Notes under the pieces: model-generated
What the model was told of the DNA's origin: nothing
What the model saw: the letters and a program-made list of their open reading frames with translations, nothing else
Database searches by the model: none
Program-made: the position numbers and the translations under genes
In this document: one piece after another, positions 34,390-43,989 of the stretch
Position numbering within the stretch: position 1 is the first letter of the stretch
Layout of the letters: every line of letters starts with the position of its first letter
NCBI GenBank assembly: GCA_029721435.1
Contig: CM056582.1
Location: 40,134,611 to 40,198,610 of the forward strand
DNA from: Gymnothorax reevesii
Lineage: Eukaryota; Chordata; Actinopteri; Anguilliformes; Muraenidae
Direction of reading: 5' to 3'
DNA length: 64,000 nt

Positions 34390-35043
34390 CAGTGGTTCTC
34401 AAGTTCGGTCCTGGCGCCCCCCTGTGTATGCTGGTTTTTGTTCCAACTACAATTGCAATTCAAGGATTTTAAAAAACTGTAACTTTGTCTAAATTAGCTG
34501 CATTCCATGTTTTGAGCAGTTATTTACCATCCTAAGTCACATTTGGATGAACATATCCATTCTGCTGTGAAAAATAAAAACCCTTGAACATATTGTGCTT
34601 AATTTTCAATATTGCTAGGATTTTCAGGTGAAAACATTTTTACACAGATCAAATTAAACTCTGAGAAAGTCAATAAGCTCCAAATTTGGTCTCTGACTAC
34701 AGGTGTTTTGAGTTTTTCCCAAATAACCTGCCTGAACCTAATACAATCAACAGGAAACACAACAGGTGTGACTCCATTGTTTGCCAAGTAAATTGTCGGG
34801 TTTTGCCCCCATGTGTCAAGAGTTTCGCCAATGAGGAACCTTTTGATTATTTATGTTGATTAAATGTTTGGTTAAATTGTTTCCCTCTGCCAATATTTAC
34901 AATATATCTCAATGTGGATATTTGCATAAATGCACCTAATTAAAACAAATCATCAGCTTGTTAAAATCTAAAGATTACAATTGTAGTTGAAACAAAAACC
35001 AGCATACACAGGGGGGCGCCAGGACCGAACTTGAGAACCACTG
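34390..35043. mobile_element. hAT-type MITE, 654 bp
   Basis: Inverted ends CAGTGGTTCTCAAGTTCGGT at 34390 and, in reverse from 35043, CAGTGGTTCTCAAGTTCGGT. The homology of the ends extends further inward (CCTGGCGCCCCCCTGTGTAT). Flanks CTCAACAG and CCCTACAG match at six of eight positions, fitting an old 8-bp hAT duplication. A related copy lies at 40253-40978. Confidence 0.88.
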
Positions 35044-35250
35044 CCCTACAGTGAGAGGCGCTGTTACGCACCTGCCAGCAGGGTCACAATCACCCACCAA
35101 ACATCCCTAAACTCTACAGTGAGAGGAGCTGTTACACACCTGCCAGCAGGGTCACAATCACCCACCAAACATCCCTAAACTCTACAGTGAGAGGCGCTGT
35201 TACACACCTGCCGGCAGGGTCACAATCACACACCTCACATCCCTAAACAC
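35044..35250. repeat. 68-bp minisatellite next to exon 3
   Basis: About three copies of a unit containing ACAGTGAGAGG, GCTGTTACACACCTGCC and GCAGGGTCACAATCACCCAC. It ends about 30 bp from the splice donor of synpo2l exon 3. Confidence 0.9.
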
Positions 35251-35283
35251 TCCAGAGGTACGGAAGAGAGATCAGGTACTCAC

Positions 35284-35933
35284 TTGCTTGTTTGGCTTTG
35301 TCCATGTAGGTGACAGTCAGCTCCTCATCCACAGGGTTGTCTACGGGCCCAATCATGGGTACCAACTGGCTGCGAGATGCCAGTGGGAGGGCTTCCTTGG
35401 TCCAGTCCTGCGGGAACATGCTGGGGGGTTCCTGAAAACCAGTGTCCAATTCTTTCAGCACCGGACCGTCCACTGGGCTCTGGTCATCCATGCTGGAGTA
35501 AGAGTTTTCGGGTGAGTTTTGGGAATGAGGAGGTTGGTAGATTATCTCCCTGCGGGGCACACCAGACAGGCAGCTCTGTTGGGGCGGCGATGAGTCGGCC
35601 TGGGCGTCGGGGGCGCTCTCGTACCCGCTCATCTCTGACGTCTCTTCTGGTGATGACCTCCCGCCCATCTTCGCTGGAGAGCCGCTGGGGCTACGCCGCT
35701 TTAGCCGGCGCTGTCGCTCGTTCACCGTGTCGGCATCGCTGTCAGTCTCGCCATAGTATGCTTCGCTGCCCGGTGGTGATGTCACTGACTCCCGCCTGGG
35801 AGCACTGTCCTTGCTTGTCAGGGACGTGTGGGCTCCCCGGCGAACATCTTTTCCTGAGGAGCGATGCTCTTTGTCGATTCGGGGGGAGGGGGAACGGGTG
35901 AGAAGCACGACGGACTGGAAGCTTGAGGGAGCT
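35284..35933 (-). CDS. synpo2l exon 3 (linker region)
   Basis: A 650-bp exon bounded by an acceptor (TTTGCAG at 35940-35934) and a good donor (GTGAGTAC at 35283-35276). It encodes about 216 residues after the PDZ domain. Conserved synaptopodin-2-like phrases are GSEAYYGETDSDADTVNE, followed by a basic RRLKRR stretch, and near the end QLVPMIGPVDNPVDEELTVT and YMDKAKQA, which from memory of the family correspond to segments in the human protein. It is rich in Ser and Pro and probably disordered. Phase joins exon 2 (AAG AG|A) and leaves one base for a following exon. SYNPO2L proteins act at the Z-disc of striated muscle, where they bind actin and alpha-actinin. The next exon, with most of the protein, was not found. 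Confidence 0.92.
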
Positions 35934-37114
35934 CTGCAAACACCCAACACAATTTATTCCCAAAGAGTGAGACAAGAACCACCTCCGCGAGAAAAAGCAA
36001 TAAGAGTAATGTTGGTAAGTGCAGATCTGCAATTGCATTTGTGCACTTGGGAGGTGAATTTATGGCTAAAAACATTTCCTTACCCTTTTTCTCTTGAGTA
36101 CCTTTGCAACATTCTGAAGAATTTATTTAAAGCCCTCCATGACAGTTTCTTAAACTTTTGGCTAAACAGCGTCCCCACAGTTCCCGGGTGTAATTGCACT
36201 GTCGTTAATACGCGCATTTGGCCTTGTGGTGCGGGACGGACCACGGCCACTTCAGGCACTCATAGTAAAAGAACTGCTGACATTGTAGAAATGGCAGAAT
36301 GATTATTTGCAATATTTTTAGTCAATATAACTGTAAAATAATTATAAGGCATTTTTGTTAAGGTACAACAGTTGTCATGTATTGCTTTAGCCTCTAACAG
36401 TAAGACCATTGCTTTACTTTCTATTTCAGACAACTGAGACAGGTTAAGGCCATGCAATGCTATAGACCCCAAACACTAACTTCTTTCTTAAATTTGATGA
36501 ATGTTCATGTAAGGGAGCTGTATACGATTACTGCGCATGCTCACAACTTTGAAGGAAGTCATTCCGCTCACTCTCGAAGGTAATTTTCTTCTTGTATGAT
36601 TATTGGCAAAGGACTCCAGCTTAAATTCTTCATATCCCTTGGTTAAAGCTTGAAATAGCGCTCTGAACCCTCAAATTTCCATAGAAAGCTTCTCAATATA
36701 CAAAGCATAGTGCTGCAGTAACAAAATATATAAATACAATGCCAAACGAAGACGAACTGGCAAGGATGGACTAATTTTTAGGGATGTACGTACTGAGCAC
36801 GCTCAGTAATTGTGACACAGCTCCTTTAATCTCAGATAAAGGTATATACTACTCCCATTTTTCCTCAAATGTATAAACAGGAAAATACAGCTTACATACC
36901 CATCATTGAATTCAATTGTTGACTATAACTAATGTGCAACATGATTTTTAGAACTTTTTTTGAATTTTTAGTACTTTGTCTAAGAACTGGTCTCCTAAAG
37001 ACCAGTATAAAATTTTTCAGAAGTGGGCAGCATGAGGCCTTTCTGAATGAAAAACTCAGATGAATAAAAAGGCTTAAAATCACAGAATTTGTTTTCACAT
37101 GGAGATGTCCTGAC
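35934..37114 (-). other. synpo2l intron 2
   Basis: GT-AG intron between exon 2 (donor GTCAGG) and exon 3. It holds an inverted repeat pair at about 36512-36545 and 36795-36830 (GGGAGCTGTATACGATTACT against GGAGCTGTGTCACAATTACT), which looks like a roughly 315-bp MITE. Plus-strand frames across exon 3 and this intron are antisense shadows. Confidence 0.8.
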
Positions 37115-37266
37115 CTCTTTACTCGTATGTGCAGTGTTCCTGAGCCGCCGTCGATCAGGTTCATAGCCTGGGCATGGGACAGCCCCCCGCACAATTTATC
37201 ATTGATGGACATCAGCTCGTCCGCCTCCCGCAGTCCTGCCCTGCAGGCCTTGCTGCGCTTCCGTAC
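37115..37266 (-). CDS. synpo2l exon 2 (PDZ domain, C-terminal part)
   Basis: A 152-bp exon with acceptor GGTGCAG (before 37266) and donor GTCAGG (below 37115). It encodes VRKRSKACRAGLREADELMS, INDKLCGGLSHAQAMNLIDG and GSGTLHIRVKR, the second half of a PDZ domain with the GLRE.DEL..IN and SHAQAM..ID core typical of synaptopodin-2-like proteins. Phase 0 at its start continues exon 1 (QVAK|VRKRS). Two bases remain at its end and are completed by exon 3. An alternative donor GTAAAG lies eight bases upstream, but it would not join exon 3 in the right phase. Confidence 0.93.
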
Positions 37267-39589
37267 CTGCACCACAAGGGGGCGACAAAAACACCACAAT
37301 CGCAGAGGCAACTCTGATTTAGGCTTCATCGTGTAAAAGCAAACATATCATGAGCAATGAATAAGTTTACAGGATGCTACCAGCAGACCAGCTGTTTTCT
37401 GACCTATTTTTAAATATTATGTCTTCTGTGTAATGGAGTCTTTTGATGCTGTTCGTAATGAAGGGGGCATTTCCAGCCCACCACTATGCACATGCCAATA
37501 CGATGACTGGCCAGTTCTGACGGAACAGCTATACAGGAGAAATGTGATGATCTCATCAAAAGAGTAGTCATCAACCTCCCAGAGCTCTCGAACATAGCAT
37601 ATGTCTATGAAAGAACATAGGGGTATTAATAGAAATGACACAGCCTGGACATTACTCGGGTTACATGTTTTTTTCCTGCATAATGCAAGAACCCCAATAC
37701 ATGGCAAAATGACAGAGTGAGTTCATATGTGGGAAGCGTACAGCAGGTAAGCATCAAACCAAAAATAATTTCCGGAACAAAATTATTTATTCTGGTGTTT
37801 TAAATACTTCCTCAAAAATGGACACTTTATCTATTGACTTGGACTTCCATCCAAAGGTTGCAGGGCAGGCTAATACTGCAGGAAGTTGCTTACCCAAAAC
37901 TGCTAAGAAACACTGGGGTATATTAATGAATAAAAACCACCGCCATGGTACCAAGTATCTCTGATTTTGAGTTCAGGGTTTGTTGAGCCAGCTCACTCAA
38001 ATTAAGCCTGTCTATGTTGAACTTGCTTTGTAGTAAAACCCCCGGTCAGGTTTTCTCGACTGTTTATCACACACACGCAAAATCAATAATGAAGTTACAG
38101 AAGAAAAATTAGTGACAGCAGCAATCAACAAGCTGGCAATCTCAGTACGCTATTTAATAATTGTAAACATTGTTCATCAAAGTGAGCATCATTAACATGT
38201 AAGTTAGCATGTGGCTAAACAGTCCAAATTGCTCATAGATGGTTTAGCTAACATTACTCAGTCTTTATGCCAGCATTTAATTAATGTTAATGAATGAATC
38301 ATAATATTATAACTGTCTTGAGTTGGCAGTCTTAAAATAATTGGAAAAGATGTCCGTATCATCCATGTTTGTTTTTGGCGCTCCTGACACCAGTCCGGAG
38401 GGCTGTCACTTTCTGCCACCAGTTAAGCTCCGCCCACAAAAAAAATCGTCATCACTGTTTACAAACATGAAAGGGGTCTATAGCACCGACAAGAATCCAC
38501 CGTGCCCAAACAAAATGAACCAATCTGGGCCAGGAGGAGTTGCTAACACAGTGCCAATCACTTGTCGTACAAAGTATAGTTGCAGCAAATCACTGTATAA
38601 TTTTGTTGTATTGAGAGGCTCAGCAGCTTTGTGCTGAAGTCTACTCGTGATCTACAGAAGTAAACCCCGAGAAATTTCTGGCGGGTGGAAGGGCTGTCAG
38701 CCATTCTATGGCCGGTGTAAAGTGCCAATGTCAACATCATTGTAATTACAATGGGAAGAAGCAACTGTCTAAATGACAAATGAACTGTTGAAATAGTCAT
38801 CATGTGTCAGTGTGGATCGGTGCCATTTCAATAATAAATCTAGTTTTGCTTGGTAAACATGCATGGTTTATTTGGAATCTCAGGGTAGTCGCTAGGAGCT
38901 CTTGAGCCAGCGTGAGCCGTCACATGAACCTACAATACCGTTATCTTATATTCGCTCCTGGGTCTTTATGGGCAAAGGCGATCAGTTGCATTTTGGCATA
39001 CATCAGACCAATGTAGTGACCATCGTTTGTTAGCTACATTTTACGGTGCTTTGTGGGTCTTTCACAGTGCACACTTTCAGTGAAAGCAAGGAAAAAAGAG
39101 TAAGCGCCTAAGTTTGAAGTAGCAACGTTATCTTCTTGGATGTCTCGCACTTGTACATGGTGCTCAATCAGCCTAAAACAATTTAAAGCTTCACCATCCA
39201 TGTCTATATCTTAAAGGGCACTAATCCACCCAAGTATTTCTAAAAAGTCTATAATACCAATGCCAAATGCCAAAAGTGCATCTGCTGCTAAACCATGTTG
39301 ATTAATTTGTACTGCACGGGATTGCACTGAATTTCAGAGCTTATACAGTACCAAAGTGATGGCGTCACCGCTACTTAGCTTCTGGTGTCAGAAGTAAAAT
39401 CTCTATGGGAATTTATGACAGGGTTTGGACACTTTTCAGCATTGCTCAAACTCATATTAATTTTAAAAGCTCCTCACTACGAGATTAGCCTGCGGGGTAT
39501 ACAGATACAAATGATCACATCAAATTCGTAGTTTATTGCCAAACATTACATGCTTTTGCACTTGTAGTCCAGTTTCTAGTCCACTTCTG

Positions 39590-39785
39590 CAATTTGGTGC
39601 ATTTGGATGATTTGGTGGCAGGCTGAAAGAGCCAGGTTGGGAATTTAGCCATGACACTGGGGTACCCCCTGCTCTAGTCAAAGAGTGTCGTGGGATCTTA
39701 AATGACCACACTTTAACGTCTCATTCGAAAGACATCATCTCATTCAGTACAGCGTTCCCATCACTGCACTGGGGCATATCTTTAT
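39590..39785. repeat. Common vertebrate dispersed repeat
   Basis: Contains ATGACACTGGGGTACCCCCT, TGTCGTGGGATCTTAAATGA, CGTCTCATTCGAAAGACATC and CACTGCACTGGGGCAT. From memory, these match a widespread repeat motif seen in fish and reptile genomes whose family I cannot name with certainty. Confidence 0.5.
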
Positions 39786-40252
39786 GGTATTTCAGACATT
39801 AATGGGATTTACTCATGATTTCCCAATATTGTTTGGGAAATTGTTTTCACCAATGAAACACAATGTTCAAGTCTTACCAGCATTAAGCTGTCATTTTGAC
39901 GTGACTTTTTACAGAAGCATTTCATCAGAAAATTGTAATTTTAAAATACTTTGCTGTTTCCATGGAGTGAACTGTTATCAAAATTGATTGGTGATGTAAG
40001 GAAGCTAATCACCTCCATTTCCCCCAAAGACAGAGACGTCAATCGTTAGATGACCAGTAAATTCTTTGTTAAGCGTTGGCGCTGATTAAAAAGTTACAGC
40101 GAATTCACACTTATTTTACTGCATACGTACTGAAATGATGACTCCCCACCTCATAAAATGTGTTGGGTTCTTACTTATGAGTCCATAAGATCATCGGGTA
40201 GAAAACAAGCAAATTCGTTTTTGTAAATGTTTTCACGATGAGAGCCTTTATC

Positions 40253-40978
40253 CAGTGGTTCTCAAACTCGTTCCTGGCACCCCACTGTCTGTGTTGGTTT
40301 CTTCCCCCGACGACAATTGCAGTCTTAGGATTTTAACAAACTGTCCATTTGTCTTTATTTTCTGTGTTCCATGTTTGGAGCAATTATTTACCATCTTAAG
40401 CCACATTTTGATGGACATATCCATTGGGCCATGAAGAATAAAAACCCTTGAACATATTATGCTTATTTTTCTATATTGTGAGGATTTTCAGGTATAACTA
40501 TTTCTAAACAGATCAAATCAGACTCTGACAAAACCAGTAAGCTCCAAATTTGGTTTTTGAGCACAGGTGTTTTGAGTTCTCTCAAAATAATTTGCCTGAA
40601 CTTAAAAAAAAAAAAACATGAAACGAAACAGGTGCGACTCTTTTGTTTGCCAAATAAATCGTTTTTGCAACCATGTGTCAACAGTTTCACCAATGAGGAA
40701 CCAATTGATTTTTTCCATTGATTAAATGTTTGGTTAAATTGTTTCCCTCTGCAGTTATTTATACTAGTTTCTAATATATTGCAAAATTGATATGAAATTT
40801 CTATTCTTCATGGCATGTATATATTTGTCAATTGTGGCTTAAGAGGATAAATAACTGCTCTAAACACAAATCAATTAAGACAAATCAACAGCTTGTTAAA
40901 CTCCTAGGATTGCAGCTGTGGTCAAAGCAAACACCAGCATAGTCAGTGGGGCGCCAGGACTGAGTTTGAGACCCACTG
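40253..40978. mobile_element. hAT-type MITE, 726 bp
   Basis: Ends CAGTGGTTCTCAAACTCGTT and, reversed from 40978, CAGTGGGTCTCAAACTCAGT. The interior aligns with the copy at 34390-35043 (ATTTACCATC, GGACATATCCATT, AATAAAAACCCTTGAACATATT). The flanking 8 bp do not match well, so the insertion is old. It lies in synpo2l intron 1. Confidence 0.85.
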
Positions 40979-43052
40979 CTTGAACTAACTTCCCCCTTCA
41001 TTCCCTGGCCTCCAACATTTCCCCTCACATTCCTATCAGTGCAGGAGCTGGAGAGGGGGCTAAGCGGTGTGCTGGCTATAACACAGATCCCAAACATCTT
41101 CCGCCGGTCAGGGGTCATCCAGTTTTAATATAGCCCCAACACTCTTTCAGGCTCACAAGGAGAACTTAGATTACAATGCTGAATAGTTAGGAGGTCTTAA
41201 TGCAGAGGAAACCACATTGGGCAACGGCTGGTATGCTGTTGTGGAGTTAGAGAGTGAATTATTAGATTAATAATGATTTTTTAATTTGTATGAAGGCACT
41301 GAATCGGCCGGATGTGTTGGAGCAGGCCCCTGTGGAGTGGGGGTCCTGACTAATCACATTTAACAAGCGAAAATAGTAGCTTGAAGATGGGAATAGCGCG
41401 TCTCACAGTTGGCTCAGGACTGGAAAGGCCACGCTCTAAAATCAGATCCTGGGAAAGCAACCTTGCAGAAAAACAGGAGAACACATGCTTGGTAATTTTG
41501 GACACTGTCCAATGGCTGTCAGTATTCCACAAAAAGCCTAAAATATTCATTGAAATACTTAAACATGGACTGGAAGAATAAAGTGGAGCCTTTGTTGCGT
41601 CGGAGTCCAATCCCATCATACTTCGCTTCTGTGAGATCTAGACTCCCAGAATAGTTCTTTGATCAGTTGAAACGCATTTTGCAAAGTCAAACGGACACCA
41701 ACTGTGGCTGGTTTATATATACCCGGGTAACAGTATTCTGCATTCACACTGGGATCCGGCCAGGTGTCATTCATGGAAGAATCTTCAAAAATATCCTGGT
41801 AATGAGGGAAGCTGATTGACTGGTAAAGCATTAAAGCCACAAACAGATCCCTTTGTCCTCCACTCAAACAGTGCTGGAAGCTTTTCCATTGGATGTTGTG
41901 GAAACGTGGTAACCACTAGCCTCTTTTTTTTGTCTCACTGAAAATGTCAAAAATTTCATGACTGTTCACCAATGAATTTGGCATTTAAAGGCTTGCATAT
42001 TTCATTTCCTCTCATGCGCCACCTCCAAAAAACATCTCACTTGATAGCTGAGTAGTAGCCATTGTGATACTGTACAAGTAACACGTTCTTTGAATAAGCT
42101 CTATGTATTTAGTACAAACTAATTTCACTAAAGCTAAAATTTTTGCATTAACTGTTCCAAGGAGTGGCTCATTCTAAATAATTGTAAATTAATCAGATTT
42201 GTTTTATAATTCATATATAATCATCATCAGATCCCACATAACCATTTTAACTGGAAAAAAATTATTTTAAATGTATGTTGCTCAATGTTATTCCCATATC
42301 TTTTCTCATGTAGCATTTTGATTGTTGCATTCACAAAATTCCCAGCGAATGAGAGGGATAAAATGCGCTCTGTGGATTGCATACTGAAGTTAGTGGAGTG
42401 GATGTACCTAATTCAGAGCACTGACCTGGACAGTATAATGATGTCTTCCCAGGAGTTAACACATTTTTATGGCATACCTTGGTGTCACCGTGCAAACTCG
42501 TAGTTATCTTACTTATGTAAACATGAGCCTCATAAAAGGACAGCCAAGCTACTCACTTACAAGGTAATTTTTGATGACCTGGCTGAAACCTCCCATAATT
42601 GGCAACCGAATGCTCTGTTCCAGGAATATTACTGAATATAATTGGTGGAGATATGATCGGGCACAAGTGAAAAAAAGTATTGTACTCAGAAATTTTTTGT
42701 CACTGAGTGTGGAAAATATATAAAGGTAATTGACACCCAATATTTTCAACCAAAAGATGCGCAGTTGACATCTGGTGGAAGTTAGAAGTTTATGTTTCAA
42801 AAGAACCTTGAGGACTAAAGTTAAATTAACTCAGGACAGGGTAAAATTATCCTGATGGAGTAGTAGCTATTGACAACAATGACCAAGAGGGCGCTAAAGA
42901 TTGCAGAATTAACAAAGTGTTACAAAGTAAAATGTATCGCTTTGACTAGGTGAATAACTCAAATCACGATGCCCCCAGCCATTAACTGTCACCTTCAGCT
43001 TTTCTTGCTCCATTGTTTCTCATTTTCCCTCACCTCATTTCCAAAACCTTAC

Positions 43053-43154
43053 CTTAGCAACCTGTAGAGGTTTCTTATGTTCTGCTCCACCCTGTAGTCG
43101 GAAACCCCAAGGCGCACCCCCCGACAGGGTGACCACTATCTCTTCTGCCACCAT
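43053..43154 (-). CDS. synpo2l exon 1 coding part (PDZ N-terminus)
   Basis: The start codon at 43154-43152 has a good context (AACAATGG) and an in-frame TGA only three codons upstream (43163-43161), which fixes the start. The exon encodes [20 protein letters not shown] and [14 protein letters not shown], ending at the donor GTAAGG. The [12 protein letters not shown] block is the carboxylate-binding loop of the PDZ domain in the synaptopodin-2/2-like family. Exon 1 (34 codons) plus exon 2 gives a complete PDZ of about 85 residues. I assign synpo2l rather than synpo2 because the PDZ core and the EAYYGETDSDAD block of exon 3 fit that paralog better. Teleosts carry two copies and I cannot say which one this is. 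Confidence 0.93.
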
Positions 43155-43520
43155 TGTTCTTCACAGCGGCTCCCTGTCCTGCTGTATACGCCTCTCCCTC
43201 AGTATGCGCCTCTCCCTCGATATGCTTCGGTCTGTCAGTGCTGGCCCATGCTTGCTGGGGCCTCTTGGAGGACCTGGCTGTCTAGTACTGGCTTCCTTCC
43301 CCTCGAATCTCCACCACTGTCTTGAGGCAAACAAGTATGCATGCACATACATAAGACCTGCCCATCTGGTAGAGCAGGAGGGAATGGAAAGAGAGAGGGG
43401 GTGACTGAGAACACACAGGGAGAGGGGAGCAGCCGGGACTCCAGCCCTCCCTATCTGCCACACTTGTCCTGTCAATCCAAGCCCCCTCTTAGACCAGAAT
43501 GCTGGCAGTCGTTCCAAAAA
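43155..43520 (-). promoter_or_regulatory. synpo2l 5' UTR and proximal promoter
   Basis: CpG-containing, GC-richer sequence upstream of the start. A 118-codon open frame (43517-43161) ends at the TGA just before the start codon and is in the same frame, but it has no domain. A CArG-like site CCAAAAATAG (43514-43523; reverse CTATTTTTGG, one base off consensus) could bind SRF or, less well, MEF2, both muscle regulators. No clear TATA box was found. Confidence 0.45.
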
Positions 43521-43784
43521 TAGCCTTGTCTTTCCATGGCTTTTGTCTTTTAATGCCTACTAACATGCTGCTGGGGGGACTTGGGGAATATTTCAGGAGT
43601 AAGTTTCTGGAGAGCTGCTGTACGTATTACTGAAAGTATGTCAGTGTCAAAATTGGCTCCTTGACTAAACACAGAGTCGCTCTCAAAAAAGAGGAGTAAG
43701 TAATGCAAAAACAACTATAGCTAGTTCAAAAACAGCCAGGGTACTAGCAGTTTAATTACTTTCTGTCCTGTATTTCTTTGAGAT

Positions 43785-43980
43785 GAGTCCTTATCCTCTT
43801 TGGGATATTATGAGTCCTTATCCTCTTTGGGATATTATGAGTCCTATCCTCTTTGGGATATTATGAGTCCTTATCCTCTTTGGGATATTATGAGTCCTAT
43901 CCTCTTTGGGATATTATGAGTCCTATCCTCTTTGGGATATTATGAGTCCTTATCCTCTTTGGGATATTATGAGTCCTATT
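43785..43980. repeat. 27-bp tandem repeat, seven copies
   Basis: Unit GAGTCCTTATCCTCTTTGGG followed by ATATTAT, with a one-base-shorter variant lacking a T. Copies are almost identical, so the array is recent or homogenised. It lies about 630 bp upstream of the synpo2l start. Confidence 0.97.
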
Positions 43981-43989
43981 CTATATCTC

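Larger units (their letters stand above)
37267..43052 (-). other. synpo2l intron 1
   Basis: A 5.8-kb intron with donor GTAAGG (43052-43047) and acceptor at 37267. It contains a dispersed repeat near 39590-39785 and a hAT-type MITE at 40253-40978. Short frames (for example 41616-41867 and 37417-37707, minus) have no splice signals or recognisable domains. The remainder is featureless. Confidence 0.85.

Noticed and set aside
35377..35901. Plus-strand frame of 174 codons
   Set aside because: It is antisense to synpo2l exon 3 and exists because that exon is GC-rich and stop-poor; it shows no domain.
41616..41867. Possible extra exon in synpo2l intron 1
   Set aside because: The frame has no good acceptor or donor, and exons 1 and 2 already join in phase without it.
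43785..43980. CRISPR-like regular repeat
   Set aside because: Units are head to tail without spacers, and the genome is eukaryotic; it is a plain tandem repeat.
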